DNA of 64,000 nt from Botryosphaeria dothidea. Its lineage: Eukaryota > Ascomycota > Dothideomycetes > Botryosphaeriales > Botryosphaeriaceae. Shown here one piece after another: positions 45,015 to 56,331 of the stretch. The translations under genes were made by a program, and so were the position numbers. The DNA is taken from assembly GCA_011503125.2 (NCBI GenBank), contig WWBZ02000082.1:3100001-3164000 (forward strand). Reading direction: 5' to 3'. Every line of letters begins with the position of its first letter. Positions within the stretch are counted from its first letter, which is position 1. The notes beneath the pieces are model-generated. The model was not told where the DNA came from, searched no databases, and was given only the letters and a program-made list of their open reading frames with translations.

Positions 45015-46466
45015 GGCTCGGTTCCCCAGGTGTTGGAAAGAGTCCACTTTGGAGGAAGAGAGGACGGGGCTAACCGAAAGGGCTGCTGTAGTCATATAAT
45101 TAGGCAGTAATCCGGCCTTGCCTCGGCGGTGAGGGAAGAGAGAATAGGCCCTGGACAGGCGCTTAGGGTGTGGTGGCCTATGGGAGCAGGCGATGGGGCC
45201 AAAAAGCAACACACTCAGACCCGGGCAGCAACAGCAAAGGCCAGTGCTCCAGCACGGGCAAGAAGGTTATAAATGAGCAGATCATGGACCTGATTACGTG
45301 CCTTGCACATCAGGCGCAGGTTGGGGAGCGCCAGGCAGCCCCCAACATGGTGAGGCTGAGGGAGTGCCACAATACGGTGGCACTGCCGCAGCACTCATCG
45401 TCGGCCGCGAACTCCGCCACAGCTCTTACCAGAAAGGCATAATCGTGGTGCGTCTGCCTGGACAAACAATCGGTGTGACCAGGTTGCGTGCGGCGCGCGC
45501 TCCTCGACTCGCACCCGCCTTAGGCATCAAAGCAGGGCATGCTGGCAGATCGAAGGTGTCGAGAAGGGCCCCCGCAGCTGACGGACGCCACAACGACTCG
45601 GCGCCATCTCAGGCGGTGTCTTGAGGGTTTCCTGGCGCCGGTCAAACACGCAGTGAGCAATGCGACAGAGGCCCAAATAGCAACAGAGGACCGCCGCCGA
45701 CGCCATGTCCGCGGCCAGCCTTAGAGTGGAGGGAGCGGGCCGTCAGAGACAACGCTCGTGGCCCCCAAAGGCTTGCCGAGAATAGTCAGCAATTGACCGG
45801 GCCACGTCGAATTCTGATGGTTCTGCCGAAGCGGGCTCGCAAAATAGCTGCGCCATAGCCGCATTCTCGGTGTTGCAGCTTACTGCCTTTACTTAGCAGT
45901 TGTCTGATGCGGTGCTAGACGAGGTGCACGGTCATGGCGGTCGAGGGCTGCTGCAGTGCTGCTCATGCCCTCGGTTGCGGGCGATCGTCGAGCAGAGCGG
46001 CTCGGGCAGGATCTCGTGGGCAGCAGAGATCTCGTAGGCAGGCAGGCAGCAATCGATCGCATCCCGTCACGATGAGCGGCTGAGAGAACATGGTGTGCAG
46101 GCCCGCCGCCCGCCCGCCCGCCGACTGGCCGACTTGAGGCGGTGCACACGGCGCCAACCCCTGGCACTCTGACATCAGCGCCCGTAGCCTGCAGCCTTGC
46201 GCCCCGTCGTGTCCGGAACCGTGGAGAGACTCTTTTTTTTGTCCAGGAGAGAGGAAGCCATTGACGGGCCGGGGCCGGCAGTAGCCGACGGCGATGAGTA
46301 ATGAGACGACCGTGAAGGGGGCAGCGAGTCGCGTTGCCGGCGATGCTTGGGCAGCCCCGCGCGACGCGTGCCGCCGAGACCGGAGCTTAACCCTCATCTT
46401 TCCACCCCGCCATTGAATCTTTCGAGCTTCCGCACTCAACCGCCAAACCGCCAAATCACCCCCATC
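45015..46466. other. Divergent promoter region upstream of LEU2
   Basis: This lies between the zinc-ribbon gene (minus) and LEU2 (plus). It carries a Leu3-type palindrome at 46269-46278. No gene is visible; the minus-strand open frames near 46 kb lack domains. Confidence 0.5.
46269..46278. promoter_or_regulatory. Leu3/LeuB-type binding site
   Basis: CCGGGGCCGG matches the CCGG-N2-CCGG everted repeat (CCG-N4-CGG) bound by the Zn2Cys6 activator Leu3/LeuB. It lies 189 bp upstream of the LEU2 start, where such a site is expected. Binding is inferred from known Leu3 control of leucine genes. Confidence 0.7.
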
Positions 46467-47918
46467 ATGCCGTCCTTCAACATTGTTGTGTTCGCAGGTA
46501 CGTCCGAGCCCACTGCGACCCGCAGCAGATGCTAATTGGCCTCCAGGCGACCACTGCGGTCCCGAAGTAAGCACCATGCTGCCAGAATTGCCATCACGAG
46601 AGCTCACACACGTATGACAGGTCACCGCCGAGGCTATCAAGGTATGATCGCGTATTCAGACATGCGCAGACCTCCCGCTGACTGCTCCAGGTTCTCGAGG
46701 TCATCCAGAAGGAGAAGCCCGACGTCAAGTTCAACTTCCAGCACCACCTGCTCGGCGGCGTACGTATCCTCCAATCTTTCTACCGATGAGCCATATCCAG
46801 CTCACATAGCAACCAGTGCTCCATCGATGCTACCGGCGAGCCTCTGACCGAAGAAGCTCTTACCGCCGCTAAGAACGCCGACGCCGTCATCCTCGGTGCC
46901 ATTGGCGGACCCGTGAGTCCTCCCATACATAATCCGTATCATACAAAGCAGTCATGACCTGACACTCTCGAACAACAGAAATGGGGCACCGGAAAGGTCC
47001 GCCCTGAGCAGGGCATCCTCAAGCTCCGCAAGGAGATGGGCACCTTCGGCAACCTGCGCCCCTGCTTCTTCGCCTCCGAGTCGCTGGTCGAGTACTCGCC
47101 GCTAAAGGCCGAAGTGTGCCGTGGCACCAACTTCAACATCATCCGCGAGCTGACCGGCGGCATCTACTTCGGCGACCGCAAGGAGGACGACGGCAGCGGC
47201 TTCGCTCTCGATACCGAGCCCTACTCGCGCGAGGAGATCGAGCGCGTCACCCGCCTGGCCGCCAACCTCGCCCTGCAGGAGAACCCCCCGGCCCCCGTGT
47301 GGAGCCTGGACAAGGCCAACGTGCTGGCCACCAGCCGCCTGTGGCGCAAGGTCTTCACCGAGGTTATGGAGAAGGAGTTCCCCCAGCTGACCTTCGGCCA
47401 CCACCTCATCGACTCAGCCGCCATGCTCATGGTCAAGAACCCCCGCGCCCTCAACGGCGTCGTCGTTACGAGCAACCTGTTCGGCGACATCATCAGCGAC
47501 GAGGCCAGCGTCATCCCCGGCAGCCTGGGTCTTCTCCCCAGCGCCAGCGTCGGCGCCATCCCCGACGGCAAGACTCCGGTCAACGGCATCTACGAGCCTA
47601 TTCACGGTAAGTGACAGCGCACACATACATATACTTTCCCGCCTACTCAGAAGAAACTTTTGCTAAACACCACCCCGAACAGGTTCTGCTCCCGACATCT
47701 CCGGTAAGGGCGTCGTCAACCCCATCGCCGCCATCCTGTCCATCAGCATGATGCTCAAGTACTCGCTCTGCCTGCCCGAGCTGGCCACGGCCGTCGACGC
47801 CGCCGTCAAGAACGTCCTCGACGCCGGTGTCCGCACCGCCGACATCCAGGGCAAGGCCAGCACCAAGGATATGGGCGATGCCATCGTCGCCGAGCTCACC
47901 AAGCTCCTCAGGAAGTAA
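46467..47918 (+). CDS. LEU2: 3-isopropylmalate dehydrogenase
   Basis: This enzyme carries out the NAD-dependent oxidative decarboxylation of 3-isopropylmalate, the third step of leucine synthesis. Seven exons (46467-46497, 46547-46566, 46621-46641, 46691-46759, 46817-46912, 46979-47606, 47683-47918) join in phase to 366 residues. The start is [18 protein letters not shown]. Visible family blocks are [15 protein letters not shown], the substrate-binding region with [11 protein letters not shown] and [10 protein letters not shown], and the isocitrate/isopropylmalate dehydrogenase signature [34 protein letters not shown] forms the NAD site. The 5' half is split into very small exons (31, 20 and 21 nt). 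Regulation by Leu3/LeuB is suggested by the palindrome at 46269. Confidence 0.95.
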
Positions 47919-49172
47919 AAGAGACAAACAAAAAAAAATAAGGAACAGATTTGGATGGGTTTCGAATTTACCGTTGAGATGTAGCGTTTTTGAGATTGAC
48001 GATATTTACGAGGACATACCAAAAATGGCGGGATGTAAAAACAAAAGCTGATCTACTATGTAGAAAGAAAAAAACATACGGCCTCGAAGAAGGCTCAGGA
48101 AGAGAAATTAAACCCCCCCCCCCCCCAAGAAACAACCATATCTATCATCTGTGAGACTTTCTACATGTAAAGAGACACAGAAGATTCGAAAGCCGCGAAA
48201 GCACCAACGTGGGGGGTTTTCACACTTGTCCACAAGCGAGATGGGCTGACCTCAGTCAAAGCATATAAAAAGCAGCGCCGGTATCGGTTTCCCCCCGTTA
48301 CTTTCGTGTCTCTCTCTCTGCGGTCCGCCAAGCAAATTGTCAAGTGCTAGGTGGCCTCGACCGAGTCGACAATGCCGATGCAAGACCACGGTATCCTCAA
48401 CCCACCTTTAGCCCAAGGATATGCAAGGTCGCCTTCGCACAACAAAACCGTCACGATGTCATCCTGACGGGGGACCGAAATTTGAACTTCTCAAAGAAAT
48501 GTATTTTTCTGTCTTCTTTCGGTCTGATCATTTGTATCCACCGGCTCCGTTTTTGTTTCTCTCCCTTTCCTTTCTTCCTTCCTTCCTCCGCCCAACAATT
48601 CCCTCTCGCCGTAATTTTTTTTTTCAAACGAATACAGCATTATCCCTTTTGTCTCCTTTTTGTCTCACCCTTCCCTTTCATCCACGCCTACGACCAATCT
48701 AGAAAAAAAAAAACTCAGGCAAAACCTTAAAAGAGGACAACAACACAACAAAAAGCCGAACGTCGTCCACTCTAGAGCCCGAAAAGAAAAAAAGAAGTTA
48801 AAGACCGCTCGCAAACACAACACCCCCTTCTCCTTCCAATGTCTCCAAAAAAAAAAAAAGGGAAGCAGAGAAAGATAGAGAATAGTAAGAGCGATCAGTG
48901 GTATCGACAAAAAGGTGGTAAACGTGCTGGTCTACGTATAAAAAAAGGTGTGAAGGGAGGGAGGGAGGGTCGGCGGTCTAGGAAGGCGGCGGCGGCATAG
49001 GTGAGTGGGATACTTTTTCTGTTTTCTTTTGGCGGTTGTTGATTGCTACCCGGTGGGGCCCGCTTTTTCGATTGCCTCATTGGCGGAAGCATGTCAAGAA
49101 GGACCAATGCCTACCGCATGACGAGAAGCTTGCTTTCCTTCAACTTCCGGTCCTTCGATACGCGTGCGTGTC
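47919..49172. other. Convergent intergenic region
   Basis: This lies between LEU2 and the elongase gene. It contains a 14-bp C homopolymer (48113-48126), several A-tracts (about 48700-48860) and T/C-rich stretches. No gene is called. Confidence 0.5.
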
Positions 49173-50801
49173 TCAGTGCTTAGCCATGTCCGCGTAGCTC
49201 AGGTCGTTTTTGTTGGGATTGGTGGTGCTGAGGCCGCCGTTGAGCTGTGGCTGCTTGTTCGCGGAGCCGTTCTGGTGGTGCGCCGCCGCCGCCTTGCCGT
49301 TCGCCGCGGATCCATTGGTAGCCGTCATCTCGCGCTCAACGCCGTGGCCGGCGTCCTTGGCGGCCTTGGAGGTGGCGCTGGCCTTGGAAGCCTGGGCGGT
49401 GCGCTTGATGTACGAGCGGATGAAGAAGCGGATGAACAGGGCGCTGTGCCAACCCAAATCAGTAACGAGCTCATTCAACTGATTAGGAAAATTTCAACTT
49501 ACGTCAAAGGCATCAGGTAGATGACGTTGAGCCAGATGGCGAACGACTGGCCGGTGGTGTCGATGCAAGGGACCTTGACGTACTCGTCCCTCCACCTGGT
49601 CTCCTCGCGTGTCTCAACCGTATTGCCGGCCTCCGGGCCGAAGATGTTGCCCGAGTCGTCGCGTACGTTCTCAGCCAGGCCCTCCTGTCCGGCCGCGCGG
49701 AAGAGCATTTTCTTGAACACGGCACCGAGACCGGTGGCGCTGGCGGCCGAGGCGGCAGCCGTCGCAGAGGAGGACACCGCGGAAGCTGCAGAGACGGCCA
49801 CCGAGCCGACATTCTGGATCAGAGTGTAGGGCGTCGCGACCGGGACCGTGTAGGAGACAAACAGGTGAATGGCGGCGAAGTTTGCGCCGATGACGAATTG
49901 GGCGATTTGCATGGTCGTCAGGGTGCGCTTGATCGGTTGCGGGACGCGGACACCAAGCGCTGAGACGGTGTAATACGTATACTGCCCGTGATACTAAATT
50001 TATTATCCAGTTCTCACAGCCTCGCGGGTTTGGATCAAGACTTACCATAAGCGCGTGAATGCCGGAGTTGATAAATACAAACATCCAGATGGGCGGGGAC
50101 ATGAAGCGGATACCGGCCCACATGCAGAGCATGGCGCCGGCGTGGTGGTAGGTCTGCAGGGTGGAGCTGCGCTTGCCCTTGGCGAGGATGATGACGGTGT
50201 CGAGGACCTCGTAGAACTTGGAGAGATAGAACCACCAGCCCCAGAACGCGAGACCCTCGTTCCAGAGCCTGCCGACGTCGGTGGGATCGGGCTCGTTGTT
50301 CGCGCCCAGCAGAATCTGCGGGTTCTTCACGCCCCAGGCGTCCAGGGTGTTGTTGAAGGTGACGGCGTTGCCGAGCCCGCGCGGGCCGTGGATCTTGCAG
50401 TAGGCGTCCACATTCTCGACGAGACCAGAGTTCAGACCGAGAGTCAAGCGGTAGAGAGCCCTCGCCATGGCGACATTGGTGATTCCCGAGTACACGGCCA
50501 AGAACACATTGTGGAGAATGACGAAAGCGAAGAAGGCCTTGGTCTTGCTGATGGCCCACGGCTTGTTGTCGCGGCTCTTGTTGTAGCGGTTGAGCAGGGC
50601 GACGGTGATGGCGTAGACAGTGGCAATGGTAGCGGGGACCTTGGGGGAGAGCAGCGCGTTGTATGTCTCTGCGCTGATGCTAAACGGAGCTCTGAGAGTG
50701 CCGGTAGTCTGCGACGGCGGAAGCGCAGGCGGGGCCCAGTCTGGAGGGAATTTGAAAAGATCGCGCGAGGGGAATTCGAGGTGGAAAGAAGGGCCCGACA
50801 T
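49173..50801 (-). CDS. ELO-family very-long-chain fatty acid elongase
   Basis: This ER membrane 3-ketoacyl-CoA synthase extends acyl-CoA for sphingolipid or polyunsaturated fatty acid synthesis. Three exons on the minus strand (50801-50046, 49981-49503, 49443-49173) join in phase to 501 residues. Family motifs are FYLSKFYEVLDTVIILAKGK (KxxExxDT) and LQTYHHAGAMLCMWAGIRF. The histidine box reads QTYHH, with Gln in place of the first His, a variant seen in some ELO proteins. MFVFINSGIHALMYTYYTV crosses intron 1. The protein is much longer than the usual ~300-350 residues. An Ala/Ser-rich insert of about 100 residues (starting VSAASAVSSSATAAASAAS) lies between the last two membrane segments, and the C-terminal tail is long and hydrophilic without a clear KKxx signal. 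Confidence 0.92.
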
Positions 50802-51731
50802 GGTTCTTGTGCGCGGCGGAAGATCTAAGCCAGGATGAGGGATGTCGATGGTGGGGAAGAGATTGGGAGCCCTGGGCTGCTTTGTCTGCGCTCAACAGAG
50901 CGGCATGCAGGACGGCGTGGGATGGGATCTCGATGAATGTAGCGCGCGGTGACGGACTGGCTATGACCGGAGGAAGCCAAGGCCTTTCGGAGGGTTTGAG
51001 AGCAATTGACGGGAAGTTGGGATACAAAAGAGGTGCACTCTTTTGCACGCGTGGGAAAATTCACAATGAGCAGGGCATGACGTTGCCGAGCCCCAACAAT
51101 TCAGACCGGGGACCGGGCCCCAATTGGGCAGGCACCGCGTCGCGCGCGCTCATGTGAGAAGGCCAAGACGCGATGATTTTGCTATTAGAAGAACAGCGCG
51201 CGGCTACTATTGCTCCCGCCTGCTCCAAGCCGTCCCTGCTCGACCGTTCAGGGTCCATCATGACCCAGTGCCGCCCGCAGTGTTCGCAGCGCAGCGCCCG
51301 CGTTGGGGAGTCGCAATGCGCTCGCGTGCGCGATCGGAGGCGGTCCGCCGCCCTGCGTCCCTCACGACGCAAATCACAGCGCAAGCGAGTCGCAAACCCA
51401 CCTGATTCACGATGCCCTCTTGTAAAACCTCGGCAACTTGGCGCCCTCTGATAGGTCCATTGCACGCACATCCGCAACCAAGCTCCCAGGGACCAGTGGC
51501 GTTGCAAGCCGAGACTGCCGTCGTGCTTCTCAACAATATTCTACGGCCGAACTTTTTTTCCCATCGTCCGAGCCTCCCCATTGCTTGCGCCTGAACCCTT
51601 CCGCGCACATGAATATTGCCCCTCGTCCGTGGCAGCTGACTTTGGCATACCAGAGTGACTTGGCAACCACCTGCTTGTCCATATCATTGTTCGAATCAAG
51701 GAAACACCCGGCCGTTGCCATGCTCGTGCAT
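50802..51731. other. Intergenic region / elongase promoter
   Basis: This GC-rich gap between two minus-strand genes shows no gene or repeat. Several overlapping open frames on both strands reflect composition. Confidence 0.5.
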
Positions 51732-53051
51732 TTAAGACGGCCTGGGCTTGCTGGACAGCGGGACAGGGGGCGGTGAAGCAGCACCGTTATCCGTCAACCC
51801 TTTCTTCTTTGGAGGAGGCGGAGGCGGAGGCTTCTTCCCCACGGGGCCTGGCGGCGGGCTTGCCGTTGATGCCGCTCCACTGCCCGAAGCGACGCTGTTG
51901 ACCCGATCCACAACGCCGTACTTCTGGTTCAGACCATTCGCTGTCTTCACGCCCGCTGCCACTTGTTCCCCATGCCTTTCGCGGAAATTATTCGCCGTCG
52001 AAGCAGCGCTGCGCATGTCGCTGAACGAAACTGACGAGGGGTCTTTGTGGAAGCTCCTGGCCGTGTTGAACGCAGCCTGTTTCTGCGCAAATGTTGTACC
52101 CCCTCCAGGAGTAGCCGCAGGCTGCGACGAGCCAGTGTTCAGTTTCCCAAATCTTGATTGGAGTTCTCCAAGTTGCCCAGACTGGGCAGGAGACGCGGTG
52201 CGCGCCGGTGGTGGGGGAGGGGCGTTTGAGGCATTCCGAGTAGGTACAGGCGGAGACGCTGTCCTCCCGATACCAAACCCAGAGACGTTTACTCCCGCCT
52301 GGCCCAGTCTATTCAAAGCGCCTTGGTTCAATATACCTTGGCTCGGGTTCGTGGGCGGGGTTTGAACACTCTCCTGGTACGTCGGGGGTGGAGCCGGAGC
52401 GTGAAGGTCTGGGTGCGAATTCTGTCTGGGCGGGAGCCGCGGCGGCAGCCTCGGCTTCTGCGACGGAGCATGAGGGAGAGCAGGCGTCGTTCTGGCGGGC
52501 GAGGCTACTTCAGGGCTCTCTTGTCCGGGTCGTCTCACAGGAGGTGGTGGTAGATGGGACGTCGATAAGCCGGTCGTGTCGACACGGTACGGTCCTGGCG
52601 GCGGCTTGTACTCCTCTTCCTCCTGCGCTTGCGCGGCCGCGATCTGTCTTTGCTGTGAATACTGAACTTGATTCTGCGTCAAAGGAGCCCCCAGCCCAGC
52701 GCTTGCAGGAGTAGCGGTCCCGGTCGATCCGCTTGCACTCGCTCCGTTGCCATAGTATGCCTGGTGCTTCGGCGGGGGTGCGAAAGTCGCTGGGTCTTTC
52801 AACGACGAAAGCGGCCTCGACTGGTGGTTACGTTGCTCCGCATAAGGGTCCTTATTTCCTCGGCCCAGTATCCCTTTCTTTTGTGCAGGACAGGTGTCAG
52901 CCGATACGTCATATAGAAGACTGCGGGGCAGTGAGGGGGAGCGGGAGCGTACTGCGCGATCCTTCAAGCCCGGCTCCTGCGCGTAGGAAGGCTTGCTGCT
53001 GTTTTTCTCAGGGTGCCAGCCACCCTTTGCGATATCCGTGAATCTGTTCAT
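51732..53051 (-). CDS. Proline-rich actin-associated protein, AIM3-like
   Basis: Exons on the minus strand are 53051-52953 and 52877-51732, giving 414 residues; the 75-nt intron has a GTACGC donor and a CTGAC branch site and is in frame. The start is MNRFTDIAKGGWHPEKNSSK. A conserved-looking block follows the splice (RPLSSLKDPATFAPPPKH). The middle is rich in PxxP and has a PY-type motif (PPPTYQE). The C-terminal third carries a helical segment (FAQKQAAFNTARSFHKDPSS, SDMRSAASTANNFRERHGEQ), then KKPPPPPPPKKK and a Pro-rich end, likely SH3 or profilin ligands. The pattern resembles fungal AIM3-like proteins, linked in yeast to actin patches. That assignment is from memory of the motif pattern. 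If the intron is retained, the product is 439 residues. Confidence 0.65.
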   Translation of the reverse strand: MNRFTDIAKGGWHPEKNSSKPSYAQEPGLKDRAVRSRSPSLPRSLLYDVSADTCPAQKKGILGRGNKDPYAEQRNHQSRPLSSLKDPATFAPPPKHQAYYGNGASASGSTGTATPASAGLGAPLTQNQVQYSQQRQIAAAQAQEEEEYKPPPGPYRVDTTGLSTSHLPPPPVRRPGQESPEVASPARTTPALPHAPSQKPRLPPRLPPRQNSHPDLHAPAPPPTYQESVQTPPTNPSQGILNQGALNRLGQAGVNVSGFGIGRTASPPVPTRNASNAPPPPPARTASPAQSGQLGELQSRFGKLNTGSSQPAATPGGGTTFAQKQAAFNTARSFHKDPSSVSFSDMRSAASTANNFRERHGEQVAAGVKTANGLNQKYGVVDRVNSVASGSGAASTASPPPGPVGKKPPPPPPPKKKGLTDNGAASPPPVPLSSKPRPS

Positions 53052-53409
53052 GTTGTCGTGGTTGGCGGGTTGCGAAGGTTGGGCACGCAGGATGACGACG
53101 GCACCGGCGGGACCGACAGGGATATTGCGCCTAATGCTTCTTGGCGGCGAACTGTGAAAGTGTTGGCCGCATGATAGATGCCAAACTGCGCGAACTGATC
53201 CCACCCGTTTGCGACACACCTTCATTACAGTTATCTTTGGTATTGATTTCATTTGTAGAATGGATCTGCCTTGTTTTGATTGTGGTCGCAGTCCCGATTT
53301 TCTTTTCTCCCTGTCCACCAAGTAACCGCCACCAGTAGGTCCGGCCTCTTCCCTGATGCTTGAACACGATCTTCTTGTTCTAATGTAGTGTTGATTTATG
53401 AATGCGCAT
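53052..53409. other. Intergenic region
   Basis: This lies between two minus-strand genes. No element is identified. Confidence 0.45.
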
Positions 53410-55010
53410 TTAGCGCAGTTCCGCTATGCCGAAATCTGGCTCCGGCATATCCCTGGGCTTTTTCTTTTTGGTTGCTGGGACCTCAGCTCTCACAGGAGCC
53501 CCTGTTGATATCCTCGCCGTCGTGCCTTGTCTTTCTCTAAACGCCTTGTCTCTTGCGAAGATCTGTAAGCCTCTCAAGTGCGTGTCCTTTCCATTTTGAT
53601 GGTTTTCGAGGATCTTGACTTGTACGAGCATCGCCCTGAGCACCGGTAGCTTCTTGCCTCTTCGGTGCCCATGCTCCCCGTCATCCTCGTCGTCGCCGAG
53701 CTCATCTTCGGAACCCGATGCATCATCTTCGGGCCTATCCACGGCTCCTACGCCCTCGAAGTCGACATTTACCCAGCCTCGAGGCTCAACAAAAGACATG
53801 ACGCCCCACTCCTGAAGGTCCATCTCTCCCATGCCGGCGAGGAATGCGATCTTAGTCGGCGTGTAACTCTCATCCTGATCAAAGTCGAGATAGATGCGCA
53901 TCGCCACGATCTCAACGACCTTAAAAAAATGAATGTTGAGGTAATGCGGTTGGGGACCGTCAGACTGCCAGAAGAGAGACGTTGACGGCGATCGCAATTG
54001 GGGAACGCCACAGCCTGGCTTGCTGCTAGACACTGTCCATGACGCGAGCGACGAGATCTCTTTCAAGTTGGGTGGTAGCGGAGGCGTACTGGGCTCAGTG
54101 GGAGATTCTGAAAGGCAAAATTAGTCGACGGAACATGATGCTAGAGGCTCACTCTGAAACACAGGGAAGGCGGAAGCATGCGTAACAGGGTTTGCTGCAA
54201 TGAGATCTTGGTTGAGCTTTGACAGTTGCATCGGATCCCAATCGTTTGGGACTCCCAGATAGGCGCGATCTTATGCCACCGCCACCAGACACGATACTCA
54301 AGATCGAAAGATAGTCCAACAATGTAGGGCATGGAATATAAGGTGGCTTTGGGTGGCGTGAGAACCCTTCCCCCCCCCCCAAGAGAAGGCAGTCCTTTAT
54401 GAAATTCCGTGACCGAGACACATAAGCAAAACTCAATCAATGCAGCCCTCGGCCAATTTACAGCCGTTTCAATACAGAACCGGCTCATACGGCTGGCCAT
54501 AGTCTGGGGTTGACTCGTCGGTGCCGGGTTCCGGCCTCGTCCAGACCTGACTTCCGCAATCTCGTGGTCGAGACGGGCGGTGGAATGTATAGACGATGGC
54601 GGATACGCACAGCCGTAGCAAAAAAGCAAGTTGTGCTGAATGGGAAAATACGGTATGGATGAAGAAAGAGAAGAAAGTGGAGACGAGTCGCGAGGGAAAA
54701 AAAAGAGGTCGTTTTCGTCAAAAGTTGCGCACGACACGACAGCAGAGAGATTTGACCAACCTGGTGGGGCTTCCTCGTCGTCTTCTGCTTCGGGATAGAT
54801 GTCGGCCATAACGGACTCCATATAGCCGCTCTGAGGGTCATCGTGGCTTACATCATCCAGATCCGAGGGTGGATCGAGAGGGTGTTCGGACTGAGGCTGA
54901 GGCTGGGGCTGGGGCTGGTGCGGCGACGGGTAGCTGGTGGCATGGCTTATGGTGACCTGTATCAGGGCAGAGGGGACCGTCACGGCGGGTCGATTTGTGG
55001 AAGATGGCAT
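53410..55010 (-). CDS. APC10: Anaphase-promoting complex subunit 10 (DOC domain)
   Basis: Doc1/APC10 helps the APC/C hold its substrates and forms the D-box receptor with the co-activator. Exons on the minus strand are 55010-54761 and 54107-53410, joined in phase 1 to 315 residues. The DOC domain is unmistakable: LKEISSLASWTVSSSKPGCG, LFWQSDGPQPHYLNIHFFK, RIYLDFDQDESYTPTKIAFL and VKILENHQNGKDTHLRGLQI. The chain ends in ELR, in keeping with the IR/LR-type C-terminal tail that contacts TPR subunits. The N-terminal exon is low complexity (a Gln-Pro repeat, then DLDDVSHDDPQSGYMESVMA). The intron is unusually long (653 nt) with a GTTGGT donor. The intronic frame stays open from exon 1 to 54141, so a short alternative product or different exon 1 boundary is possible. 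An acidic insert interrupts the DOC domain (ASGSEDELGDDEDDGEHG). Confidence 0.88.
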
Positions 55011-56331
55011 GTTGTTGTTTTGTTTGCTCGGCGTGGAGAGCGGCAGACTGATCGCTTGCAGGCGCTAAGCCCTCAGTGCCCGTTAGCGAACGTCACCCGC
55101 GCCTTCCCGCACAGCTCGACCATGCACGACACGCTGAAAGCAGCAGCGCGTCCGCTTCGACAGGAGCATACAAATAAGCCGGCCCGCCCACGCTCTCGGC
55201 CCCGCTTCTCGACGGCCCTGCTCACCTGGGAGTCGATCAAACCGCCGGGGCTCGCATCCGTATGGCCGCCGTCCCAACGCCTGGTGGGGCCGGCCCTGAA
55301 AAAGCAACGACCGAGTCCTCCGCAAAGCAGCAACCGCAATCCATTTCTTCAAGCTGGCGCGCGACAGGTATCGAGCTGATGTGAAGACCCCGGCCCGCCC
55401 CCAGCACGACTCCCGATGCGCCTGCGTCCCAGTCAATACCGGCCGCGTCTGCCGCGCAGCGCGCAGGAGCCGGTGCGACTCGACTGACATTTAGACCTCT
55501 TGTGCGTCACGCCATCTCCGCTCAGGATCCCGACGATGGCTGGTGAATGAGCCACGGCGAGAGGCCACTCACGAAACGACGCGAGATCGCTTGGCCTCAG
55601 ATATGAATCTGAATGCTACATGACTAGCACGGGCCGCTCGCCAGGACGCGTCTGAGATGAAGACAGCCACAGATCTGGCAGCGGCGCCGCCGTGTTGAAG
55701 CGCGCTGTCAGCCTGGTGCAGCCCCACGCGCGCCTGCTGCAGCTTGGTAACGCTCTTCCCTGTCCTTTTTCCGGCCATTCCACACAGTTGGTTACACTGC
55801 CCCCAAAAAAAGCACCCGGAAGGACGAGTGAATCCACAGCAAGGAGTTGCACTGAGACCGGGGATCATGCCCTTACCCGAAATCGCCTCTCACTTCGTGG
55901 GCTAAATCTGAGCTCTCATCTCGAGAGCCCGCCACCGTCTGCTCTTTCACTCGGAGTCCTCCGAACGCTTGGTCTGCCCTTGCCCTTGACCAGCTCCATG
56001 CGCGCTCCAGGACCGGCATTCTATGACTCGCGAATATATGTCGAATACCCCCGACTGTCAAGATCTACCACCTTTCTTCTCATCACTCGGATTTCTCTGC
56101 ACTGACTTCGCATTTGGAACACTTGTGTCTGACCTACTCGTACGATTGCTGCCCATGAGCGGTTTGTCACACGCTGCACTGACCTCCATTGCCACAACAT
56201 AGCGCCTCGGCCGCCGCCAACGCTCTCCATGCCTGATTCATTATAGTCTAACGAGGCGTCTTGTGGTACACGAGTGCGAGAGGCGACTACAACAGCTGTG
56301 GGCATTCTTACTGCTCCAACCCATCGCATAG
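55011..56331. other. Divergent intergenic region
   Basis: This 1.3-kb stretch between APC10 (minus) and the rhodopsin-domain gene (plus) is GC-rich in the first half. No gene or repeat is identified. Confidence 0.5.

Noticed and set aside
48113..48126. 14-bp C homopolymer after LEU2
   Set aside because: This is a simple homopolymer in an intergenic region, with no evidence of function and possible length error.
15394..55010. APC4 and APC10 as a functional cluster
   Set aside because: They are 35 kb apart with many unrelated genes between them. Fungal APC/C genes are not known to cluster, so chance is the simpler reading.
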